From NCBI RefSeq assembly GCF_000403135.1, contig NZ_AQPN01000023.1:1-63949 (forward strand): 63,949 bases of DNA, read 5' to 3'. This DNA comes from Arcticibacter svalbardensis MN12-7 (GTDB taxonomy: Bacteria > Bacteroidota > Bacteroidia > Sphingobacteriales > Sphingobacteriaceae). Positions 56,631-63,949 of the stretch are shown in pieces (within the stretch, counting starts at the first letter, position 1; the number at the start of each line of letters is the position of its first letter). Both the position numbers and the translations under genes were made by a program. The notes beneath the pieces are model-generated. The model worked only from the letters and a program-made list of their open reading frames with translations. It made no database searches and was not told the DNA's origin.

Positions 56631-58070
56631 TTAATTAATATTTAACCATGCAGGATTTGTTAAGGCCAGTAAATCGCCCTGTGCATTGCGCACTTCAACT
56701 CTTAAAAAGGTAGGTGCATCACCGTTTAACTTCCAATTTATGGATTCATCAGAGGTCTTGATTGCAATTGTTTTTAGTATTCCTAAAGCACTGTGTAGCG
56801 TAACGATAGTGTCAGGGCAATTTTTTACTCGTAATAATATATTGAAACGTTGTCCTGCTTTCAGTAGTAGCGTATCACCTAAACCCACATTTTGACTCTC
56901 TGCGGTAAGTGAAAGATTGATATCCATATCATCCATTGAGGTTACATACGCCTTACCTTGTTTGATCCCATTAATAATGGCATTTTTAGAAAGCCCCGAA
57001 GCATACACCACAGTTTGTGGAACTCCAAGGTAATTAGGAGAGCCTGCTTTTTTATGAGTATCACTTGCCCCTATAGCAATTTTCTTTTTTCCCTGGCGGA
57101 GTTGTTCATCCCACCATTTGAGCGCACGATCATTTAAACCGTTCCAAGTACCGTTCCACACCTCTATACAATCAAATAAATCAGCGTCATAATAAAAGCT
57201 GTTTATGTATTTTACATTAAAAAAGGGATGATTAATCACAGAGAGGCCGCCATTATTATGAACCTTGCTAATCATCTGGCCAATCCTATTCTGCTCAGGT
57301 GTAAACCTCCAATCTATATACGTATCCGCATTAAGGCCTATTGCATTCCAATGCCCATATTGCGTAGAAGTAACTTCCTCACCGTTAATTATTAACAGGT
57401 TTTCAGTATTATACAGGCCCCAGCTGATATTTGCACTGTTAGTATTGTGCTCTGTTGAAATGATAAAATCCAGATGTTTTTCTTTCGCTTCATCAATGAG
57501 CTCTTGCTGAGTGCGTTTGCCATCTGAATGAAGGGTATGCGTATGCAGATCCCCACGATACCATCCTGGTTTATTATTTATAGATTTAGGTGTAGGGGAG
57601 ACCTTAAATTCATTGTTGTCTTTCCCAGCTATTAATTTGACCTCTAATTTCCAATCTATACCAGCAGGAATGATTGTGGAAGGATAAATTAGAATATTCC
57701 ATAAACCCTTTTGAATCTTTCCTGGGATATATCCCGTGGATGCCTGATCGGCCTGAATAAAGAATTCTTTTTTAGCACCACCAGACCAACCTCTGAACCC
57801 TAAAGGGTTAGCCGGAGTATACCCTCTTGGGTCATAAATGCCCATATTTAATACGTTTTTATCCGGATTGCCACTTTCGTTGTAAGATTCCTTTACCTCG
57901 ATCTTTGTGATTCCAGCAGGTACTGCAATAGGTACATATAGTAATTTAAATAAACCGCTGGAATCTATATGGCCGGTTTTTATAACGATTGAACTATCTT
58001 GAGCGCAAACTCCTGTACCTATTGATAAGAATATGATCAGGATAATACTGTTTTTGATGATGTACAACAT
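56631..58070 (-). CDS. CehA/McbA-type PHP-domain metallohydrolase
   Basis: A 479-residue secreted protein with signal peptide (IILIIFLSIGTGVCAQ). An N-terminal beta domain (about 25-175) contains a segment with GIYDPRG. The PHP domain (about 180-380) has the metal motifs WYRGDLHTHTLHSDG, FIISTEHN, VINHPF and IGASDTHK. A beta-rich C-terminal domain closes it. This class hydrolyses phosphoester or carbamate-type substrates, or is uncharacterised; related proteins include carbaryl hydrolase CehA. The substrate here is unknown. No partner genes lie beside it. Confidence 0.88.
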   Translation of the reverse strand: MLYIIKNSIILIIFLSIGTGVCAQDSSIVIKTGHIDSSGLFKLLYVPIAVPAGITKIEVKESYNESGNPDKNVLNMGIYDPRGYTPANPLGFRGWSGGAKKEFFIQADQASTGYIPGKIQKGLWNILIYPSTIIPAGIDWKLEVKLIAGKDNNEFKVSPTPKSINNKPGWYRGDLHTHTLHSDGKRTQQELIDEAKEKHLDFIISTEHNTNSANISWGLYNTENLLIINGEEVTSTQYGHWNAIGLNADTYIDWRFTPEQNRIGQMISKVHNNGGLSVINHPFFNVKYINSFYYDADLFDCIEVWNGTWNGLNDRALKWWDEQLRQGKKKIAIGASDTHKKAGSPNYLGVPQTVVYASGLSKNAIINGIKQGKAYVTSMDDMDINLSLTAESQNVGLGDTLLLKAGQRFNILLRVKNCPDTIVTLHSALGILKTIAIKTSDESINWKLNGDAPTFLRVEVRNAQGDLLALTNPAWLNIN

Positions 58071-58138
58071 GCAGCTAACCTAGACAGTTAACTTTAAGCT
58101 ATTATTAAGGTTGTATCAAGATTTAGGATTTTTAGTAT

Positions 58139-58978
58139 TTAAAGGTCTTTGAGCAGAAAAGTATCGGCTATACGAACACCCTTTTCGGTCATTTGCAAGG
58201 TGCAGCATTCAATATAAGGGTCATGCTCAAAGAATAAGATGTAGTTATTATCAACTGCCTCTTGAAGAAATGATCGTTTTTCATCCATTGATTTCAGCGG
58301 ATAAACATCATAACCTGGAACATAAGGAATTGGAATATGTGATACAGTTGGAATCAGGTCGGCAACAAATACAATGGTTTTACCTTTATATTGAATTATA
58401 GGAAGCATCATCGATTCGGTATGACCAGATACTAACTTGATTGTGATTTCTTGTGGAAAAAGGTTGTGCTGATCTCCATCAATAAACTTTACGACGTTCT
58501 TTTTTCTGAGGGGAAGGAAGTTTTCTCTTAGGAAGGATGCTTTTTCGCGATCATTAGGATGGAGTGCCCAGTTCCAGTGTACGGAATTTGACCAATAAAC
58601 AGCGTTTGGAAAGGAGGGGATAAGCACCTCGTTTTCTTTCATTACAGCGGCACCAGCATGGTCAAGATGAAGATGGGTGAGGAACACATCGGTAATATCC
58701 TTACGGGAAAAACCATGGGAAGCAAGAGAATGATCCAGCGTATGCTCACCATACAAATGGTAGTAACTCAGGGCTTTTTCACTTTGTTTATCCCCGATTC
58801 CTGTGTCCACTAAGGTAAGACGGTCATCCGTTTGAATCAGCAGGCAGCGCATGGCCAGTTCAATCAAGTTATTTTCATCGGCAGGATTCGTCTTGTTCCA
58901 TATTGTTTTAGGAACGACGCCAAACATGGCACCGCCATCTAATTTGAAATGACCGGTATTAATGGAGTAAAGATTCAT
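58139..58978 (-). CDS. MBL-fold metallo-hydrolase (lactonase-like)
   Basis: A 279-residue cytosolic metallo-beta-lactamase-fold enzyme. The metal motif is FLTHLHLDHAG (His-x-His-x-Asp-His), followed by SGHTE, the bridging Asp in VFVADLIPT and the C-terminal FEHDP. The order and length resemble the AttM/AiiA-like lactonase group within this superfamily, but the substrate cannot be read from sequence. It lies 96 bp downstream of lpd and after its terminator, so it is transcribed separately. Confidence 0.9.
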   Translation of the reverse strand: MNLYSINTGHFKLDGGAMFGVVPKTIWNKTNPADENNLIELAMRCLLIQTDDRLTLVDTGIGDKQSEKALSYYHLYGEHTLDHSLASHGFSRKDITDVFLTHLHLDHAGAAVMKENEVLIPSFPNAVYWSNSVHWNWALHPNDREKASFLRENFLPLRKKNVVKFIDGDQHNLFPQEITIKLVSGHTESMMLPIIQYKGKTIVFVADLIPTVSHIPIPYVPGYDVYPLKSMDEKRSFLQEAVDNNYILFFEHDPYIECCTLQMTEKGVRIADTFLLKDL

Positions 58979-59011
58979 GTTTTAGTTTTAACAGGTAATC
59001 AGTTTTAAAAG

Positions 59012-59059
59012 TTCAACAATAAAAAAACCTGCTTGAAGGCAGGTCTTTTTATTGTTGAA
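59012..59059 (-). terminator. terminator of lpd
   Basis: TTCAACAATAAAAAAACCTGC pairs with its mirrored complement GCAGGTCTTTTTATTGTTG with one mismatch and a 6-nt loop. It lies 15 bp beyond the lpd stop on the minus strand. Confidence 0.9.
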
Positions 59060-59074
59060 AATCTAATTCATTTA

Positions 59075-60463
59075 TTATAAGTGAATCACTTCGCCATATG
59101 CATCAGCAGCAGCTTCCATAATCGCTTCACTCATAGTGGGGTGGGGGTGAACCGTTTTCACGATGTCCATACCTGTAGTTTCCAATTTACGGGCTACACA
59201 AACCTCTCCAATCATTTCAGTAACATTGGCACCGATTAAATGAGCTCCAAGGAATTCACCGTATTTAGCATCAAAGATCAACTTAACGAAACCATCTTTG
59301 GTACCGGCAGCACTAGCTTTACCAGACGCAGAGAAAGGAAATTTACCTACTTTGATTTCGTAACCAGCATCTTTAGCACCTTTTTCAGTGTAACCTACAG
59401 AAGCAATTTCAGGAGAGCAATACGTACATCCCGGGATATTGTTGTAATTCAAAGGCTCAGGGTGATGACCTGCGATCTTTTCTACGCAAATGATACCTTC
59501 TGCAGAAGCTACATGAGCTAATGCCTGACCTTTAACGATATCGCCGATAGCAAATACGCCATCAATGTTGGTTTTGTAGAAATCGTCTACTAATACGCGT
59601 CCTTTTTCAAACTTCACACCAACTTCTTCTAAACCGAGGTTTTCAATATTTGGAGTGATACCTACTGCAGAAAGAACGATGTCTGCTTCAAGTGTTTCAG
59701 TACCTTTAGCCGATTTAACCTGTACTTTACAACCTTCACCAGAAGTATCAACAGATTCTACATTTGCACTAGTCATGAAGTTGATACCAGTCTTTTTCAG
59801 ACTACGTTCTAGTTGTTTAGAAATTTCTTCATCTTCAACAGGAACAATACGGTCCATAAATTCGACAACGGTCACTTTAGTTCCCATTGCATTGTAGAAA
59901 TAGGCGAATTCGATACCAATAGCACCAGAACCTACAACAATAAGGCTCTTTGGTTGCTCAGGAAGGTTCATTGCCTGACGGTATCCAATTATCTTTTTGC
60001 CATCCTGTTTCAGGTTAGGCAATTCGCGTGAGCGAGCACCAGTTGCCAGGATCGTGTTTTTAGCCGTATATTCTTTGGAAGATCCATCAGCCGCTTTCAC
60101 GTCTATTTTGCCGCCTTTTTTAATCTTGGCAGTTCCCATGATCACGTCGATCTTGTTTTTCTTCATCAGAAACTGGATTCCTTTGCTCATTCCATCGGCA
60201 ACACCTCTACTGCGTTTAATCACAGCACCAAAATCAACTTCTCCACCTTGTACATTGATACCATATTCGGCAGCATGATTTAGGTATTCAAATACTTGCG
60301 CACTTTTAATAAGTGCCTTTGTTGGGATACAACCCCAGTTAAGACAAATACCACCTAAAGATTCGCGTTCTATAATGGCTGTTTTAAGCCCTAGCTGGGA
60401 AGCACGAATTGCAGCAACATAACCGCCGGGTCCACTTCCGATAACTATCAAGTCGTAATTCAT
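59075..60463 (-). CDS. lpdA: dihydrolipoyl dehydrogenase (E3)
   Basis: A 462-residue flavoprotein that reoxidises dihydrolipoyl groups of 2-oxoacid dehydrogenase complexes or the glycine cleavage system with NAD+. The FAD-binding GxGxxG (VIGSGPGGYVAA), redox pair Cys40-x4-Cys45 (GGICLNWGCIPTK), NAD-binding VVGSGAIGIEFAYFYNAMG, and C-terminal HPHPTMSEA with the active-site His are all present. TAGATTTG occurs on the minus strand about 30 nt before the ATG. Length and motifs are standard. Confidence 0.97.
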   Translation of the reverse strand: MNYDLIVIGSGPGGYVAAIRASQLGLKTAIIERESLGGICLNWGCIPTKALIKSAQVFEYLNHAAEYGINVQGGEVDFGAVIKRSRGVADGMSKGIQFLMKKNKIDVIMGTAKIKKGGKIDVKAADGSSKEYTAKNTILATGARSRELPNLKQDGKKIIGYRQAMNLPEQPKSLIVVGSGAIGIEFAYFYNAMGTKVTVVEFMDRIVPVEDEEISKQLERSLKKTGINFMTSANVESVDTSGEGCKVQVKSAKGTETLEADIVLSAVGITPNIENLGLEEVGVKFEKGRVLVDDFYKTNIDGVFAIGDIVKGQALAHVASAEGIICVEKIAGHHPEPLNYNNIPGCTYCSPEIASVGYTEKGAKDAGYEIKVGKFPFSASGKASAAGTKDGFVKLIFDAKYGEFLGAHLIGANVTEMIGEVCVARKLETTGMDIVKTVHPHPTMSEAIMEAAADAYGEVIHL

Positions 60464-60860
60464 AGAATTCTTTATTTTATATATTATAAGGCCAAATCTA
60501 CAAATTGTATGTGGTTTTTAGAAACGAATATAAATGTGTAATTGGGCAGCAATAGATTTAAAATATAACTGAATTATTGGATTTCTAAATCATGGAATTG
60601 TCCTTTTTTAAAGACATAGTTGATGGATTCCATATTAAAAGATCAAAAAGTTTAATAAAACTGTACAAATTGTGAGTAATTAATGAAATCCTTAACATTA
60701 ATTTAATGTTAATTCCACTTTAATTCAGGAAATCGTATCTATCTTTGCCGCCATATTCATATTTAATTATATAAAATCGGTATTGTAACATTTAAGACCG
60801 ATGGATATGTACTTGTTAAATAGAATTGAAAATTATAGTGTTTAATTTAAAGAGAAAACT
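60464..60860. other. regulatory region between lpd and the TonB receptor
   Basis: A 397-bp divergent spacer with no gene. On the minus strand TAGATTTG (about 60493-60500) is a -7 candidate for lpd. On the plus strand TATCTTTG at 60740-60747 is a -7 candidate for the receptor, giving a leader of about 105-110 nt. Confidence 0.5.
60740..60747 (+). promoter_or_regulatory. putative -7 element TATCTTTG for the TonB receptor gene
   Basis: Exact TAnnTTTG match about 113 bp before the ATG at 60861. The -33 region has TTTA, not TTTG, so the match is partial. Confidence 0.45.
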
Positions 60861-63800
60861 ATGAGGAAGAATTTACTTCTTGTTGCAATTTTTATGTTAA
60901 CTGCATGTGTAACCTTTGGGCAGGTTACAACCAGTAGCTTAACAGGTCTTATTAAAGACGCTAAAGGCGAGGCTCTTATTGGCGCAATTGTTAGAGCTGT
61001 TCATCAGAGTACAGGTACAAACTACAGTACAGCGACAAACGGTGATGGAAGGTTTACAATACCAAATATGCGAGTTGGTGGACCATACCGTGTTGAGATC
61101 TCCTATATAGGATATCAAAAGAATACAACTAATAATATTACTCTTAGTTTAGGTGAGCCTTACATCTATAATGCAACCTTAAGTCAGGAAGGTCTTAGTC
61201 TTACTGAAGTACAGGTAACAGGTCGTAAAGATGCGATTATGAACAGTAGTCGTACAGGTGCTTCTACAAACATTAGTCAGGCACAGATTGAAAATCTACC
61301 TACACTATCTCGCTCATTACAGGATTTTACACGTTTAACCCCACAAGCAAATGGAAATTCATTTGGTGGAGCTAGTAACAGGTTTAACAATATTACTATT
61401 GATGGAGCTGTTAATAATGACGTGTTTGGTCTTTCAGGTTCAGGAACGCCAGGCGGTCAAGCAAGTACTCAACCTATATCCCTTGATGCGATTCAAGAAA
61501 TACAGGTAGTATTAGCGCCTTATGACATTACTTACGGTAACTTTACAGGAGGTGGAGTAAATGCAATTACCCGTTCAGGTACAAATGAAGTACAAGGATC
61601 TGTTTATTTCTATGGCAAAAGCCAGGGTTTAATAGGTGAAAATCCTTTAACTAAACAGAAGTATCAAAATTTTACTGATAATCAATATGGTTTTAGATTA
61701 GGAGGACCTATTATACCCAATAAGCTATTTTTCTTTGTGAGCGGTGAATTAGGAAGAAGAGCAGCACCTACATCTTTTAATGCAGGTGAGACAGGTTCAG
61801 CAATAACTGAAGCTACAGCTAATTCTATACGGGATTATACATTACGCACGTATGGTTATGATGTTGGGGAGTCTGGTCCTATAGATTTAAAGAGAGAAAA
61901 TGATAAGGTTTTCGCACGTTTGGATTGGAATATCAATGATAAACATCAGTTAACCTTACGTCATAATTATGTTAATGCATTTGACGATAATTTAAGCAGA
62001 TCTGGTACATCTTTCTCTTTTGGAAATAATGCTTACAAATTCAACAACAAACAGAATATTACTGTTGCTGAATTAAGAAGTAACTTTTCAAGTAAGTTTT
62101 CAAATAATCTAATTTTAGGTTATTCTGCAATACGCGATAACAGAGAGGTTGCGGGAGCTTCAATATTCCCTCAAATTCAAATAACTAATTTGGAAGGTGT
62201 ATCTGCTAATAGTGCTTATTTTGGTTCTGAAAGAAGTTCTGTAGCCAATACACTTGACCAGAATATATTTGAAATTACAGATAATTTTAAGTATTATTCA
62301 GGTAAACACACCTTTACTGTAGGTACTCATAATGAGTTCTTCAGCTTTGAAAATTTATTCATTAATAACCTAAATGGTAGATGGGATTTCAATGGTGCCA
62401 CTAATTACCTCAATAATAATCCTCTAAGAGCCAGAGTTTCGTATTCTTTAATTCCGGGTGACAACACTCCGGCTGCTAAGTTTAGCGCTGCACAACTAGG
62501 TTTTTATGCTCAGGATGAATTCAATGCGTTTGAAGGATTTAAACTTACTGTTGGTTTGCGTGCTGATGTACCAATCATAAGTGATAAACCATTGTTTAAT
62601 CAGACTGTAAGTGATACTTTCGCTGGAGTAAGAACTGATGAAACACCTAGTGGTAAGTTTTTATGGTCACCTCGTTTGGGCTTTAACTACGATGTAAATG
62701 GTGACCGTTCTTTACAATTAAGAGGTGGTGCTGGTATATTTACAGGCCGTGTTCCTTTCGTATGGTTATCAAATCAATTTATTAATAGTGGTTTAGTTTT
62801 AGGCACAGTTGATATCACTGATGATGTTAGAGTAACTTCACCTTTAAATACTGTTAACGGTGGAAATGGGTTTGAGCCAAATATCGATAATCAGAAAAAT
62901 GTAGGTGGTCCTGTTGCTACTACAGAGATAAATGCGGTTGACAAAAATTTTAAAATTCCTCAAGTTGCAAGATTTAACTTGGCAGCGGACATTAAACTGC
63001 CTTATGGTTTAATAGGAACTGTTGAAGGTATCTACTCTAAAACATTGAATAATGTTAATTATAGGGATATTAATCTAAAGCCATCTGTAGCAACTATTAA
63101 TCCTGCCTATTCAAATGGAGCAGATAATAGACCGTTGTTCAGTACAGCAGCAGCAGGTAAGGTTAGTACAGCTTATACCAATGTTGTTTATTTAGAAAAT
63201 ACAGATAGAGGGTATAACTACAGTTTAACAGGTCAGTTGCAGAAACAATTTAATTTTGGTTTTAACGCCATGTTTGCTTATACCTATGGAAGAGCGACAG
63301 ACGTCAATTCAGGAACCAGCAGTACTGCATTGTCAAATTGGGAGTTTGTTCAAAATGTAAATGGTCCTAATGATGTGCCATTAGCTACATCTTATTATGA
63401 AACCCGCCATCGTTTGGTTGGAAGTGGTAATTATAAAATAAGCTATGGTAAAGGAAATGCATTCGCTACAGGTTTGTCTTTGTTTTATTCAGGTTTTTCT
63501 GGAACCCCATTTACTTACTTGTATAATGGTGATTTAAATGGTGATGGACGTTTTGGTAATGATTTATTATTTGTACCAGCAGACCAGAGTCAGATTAATC
63601 TTGTGACCTATACAAATAGAGTTACTCTAGAAGTTCTTACTCCAGCTCAACAATGGGCAAATCTTGATAAATTCATTAGTGATGATCCTTACCTAAGTAA
63701 GCTTAGAGGTCAGTATACCAAAAGAAATGGTGCTACTACACCTTGGGAACATCATTTTGACCTACGTATCACACAAGACATTGGTGGTATAGTTATGGGT

Positions 63801-63949
63801 AAAAAGAATGCGCTTCAATTGACTTTTGACATTTTCAATGTTGGAAACCTACTTAATAAGGATTGGGGACGTTCATACTTTAACTCAAATCAAGCAGTGT
63901 CACTCATCGCCACAAGTGGTACTGGTTTCAATTATATTAGAACAAATCC
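60861..63949 (+). CDS. Oar-like TonB-dependent receptor, truncated by window end
   Basis: The frame opens at ATG 60861 and runs open to the last base (at least 1029 codons, no stop). The signal peptide (MRKNLLLVAIFMLTACVTFGQ) precedes a carboxypeptidase regulatory-like domain (about 25-110, GLIKDAKGEALIGAIVRAVHQST..GDGRFTIPNMRVGGPYRVEISYIGYQ). A TonB plug (about 120-240, with NRFNNITIDGAVNNDVFGL) and a beta-barrel follow. This is the Oar-type OmpA-related receptor group common in Bacteroidota. The substrate is not given; no SusD gene is visible before the window ends. Confidence 0.93.
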   Translation, partial: MRKNLLLVAIFMLTACVTFGQVTTSSLTGLIKDAKGEALIGAIVRAVHQSTGTNYSTATNGDGRFTIPNMRVGGPYRVEISYIGYQKNTTNNITLSLGEPYIYNATLSQEGLSLTEVQVTGRKDAIMNSSRTGASTNISQAQIENLPTLSRSLQDFTRLTPQANGNSFGGASNRFNNITIDGAVNNDVFGLSGSGTPGGQASTQPISLDAIQEIQVVLAPYDITYGNFTGGGVNAITRSGTNEVQGSVYFYGKSQGLIGENPLTKQKYQNFTDNQYGFRLGGPIIPNKLFFFVSGELGRRAAPTSFNAGETGSAITEATANSIRDYTLRTYGYDVGESGPIDLKRENDKVFARLDWNINDKHQLTLRHNYVNAFDDNLSRSGTSFSFGNNAYKFNNKQNITVAELRSNFSSKFSNNLILGYSAIRDNREVAGASIFPQIQITNLEGVSANSAYFGSERSSVANTLDQNIFEITDNFKYYSGKHTFTVGTHNEFFSFENLFINNLNGRWDFNGATNYLNNNPLRARVSYSLIPGDNTPAAKFSAAQLGFYAQDEFNAFEGFKLTVGLRADVPIISDKPLFNQTVSDTFAGVRTDETPSGKFLWSPRLGFNYDVNGDRSLQLRGGAGIFTGRVPFVWLSNQFINSGLVLGTVDITDDVRVTSPLNTVNGGNGFEPNIDNQKNVGGPVATTEINAVDKNFKIPQVARFNLAADIKLPYGLIGTVEGIYSKTLNNVNYRDINLKPSVATINPAYSNGADNRPLFSTAAAGKVSTAYTNVVYLENTDRGYNYSLTGQLQKQFNFGFNAMFAYTYGRATDVNSGTSSTALSNWEFVQNVNGPNDVPLATSYYETRHRLVGSGNYKISYGKGNAFATGLSLFYSGFSGTPFTYLYNGDLNGDGRFGNDLLFVPADQSQINLVTYTNRVTLEVLTPAQQWANLDKFISDDPYLSKLRGQYTKRNGATTPWEHHFDLRITQDIGGIVMGKKNALQLTFDIFNVGNLLNKDWGRSYFNSNQAVSLIATSGTGFNYIRTN

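Overview
The window is chromosomal DNA from a low-GC Bacteroidota, most likely of the order Sphingobacteriales; a Solitalea-like relative is possible, but I cannot fix the genus. The lineage signs are a type IX secretion plug protein, GH97 and GH3 glycosidases, an Oar-like TonB-dependent receptor, DUF3494, DUF4142, GIN-domain and HTTM proteins, an RND pump fused to its TolC-like channel, a short primary sigma factor, and promoter -7 elements of the TAnnTTTG type.

Layout. 1-230: two tRNA-Leu genes (minus). 590-4985: secreted GH3 and GH97 enzymes (plus). 5.0-8.7 kb: a decayed accessory stretch with perfect inverted repeats, orphan coding fragments and an HTTM gene broken by an in-frame TAA. 8.8-20 kb: ordinary genes (EVE, DinB-like, thioesterase, T9SS plug, ABC-F, DUF4142, nhaA, tsaC/yciO, asnS, lspA), interrupted by a threefold 84-bp repeat that carries the start of a broken DinB-like gene. 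20-29.8 kb: envelope, DNA repair and signalling genes, an FGE-like lipoprotein and an ice-binding-type lipoprotein. 30.0-31.1 kb: an Abi_2/AbiF-type HEPN protein directly downstream of a short hairpin RNA with its own promoter motif and a poly-U end; this is the best candidate for an unusual system here. 33.9 kb: an in-frame SDR-AraC chimera. 34.9-44.8 kb: a sensor kinase, then a metal module (Fur-family regulator, palindromic operator, Zn/Cd/Pb P1B-ATPase, and a divergently placed adaptor plus CzcA-TolC fusion pump with a small His-rich protein). 44.8-60.5 kb: housekeeping genes (sucC, lolD, smc, sigA, lpd) with hydrolases between them. 60.9 kb to the end: an Oar-like receptor that runs off the window.

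How the genes work together. The metal module combines cytosolic export (P-type ATPase) with trans-envelope export (RND pump, adaptor, fused channel). The GH3 and GH97 enzymes could process beta- and alpha-linked glucans outside the cytoplasm, but no SusCD pair lies beside them. Abi_2 and its leader RNA look like a self-contained toxin and RNA unit.

Several genes are broken by one base. sucC carries one extra base, the PIG-L hydrolase and a TPR-tailed gene each lack one base, the amidase has one extra base in an A-run, and the HTTM and DUF1572 genes each have one in-frame TAA. Because sucC is a core enzyme, base-level sequence error must be excluded before these are called true pseudogenes.
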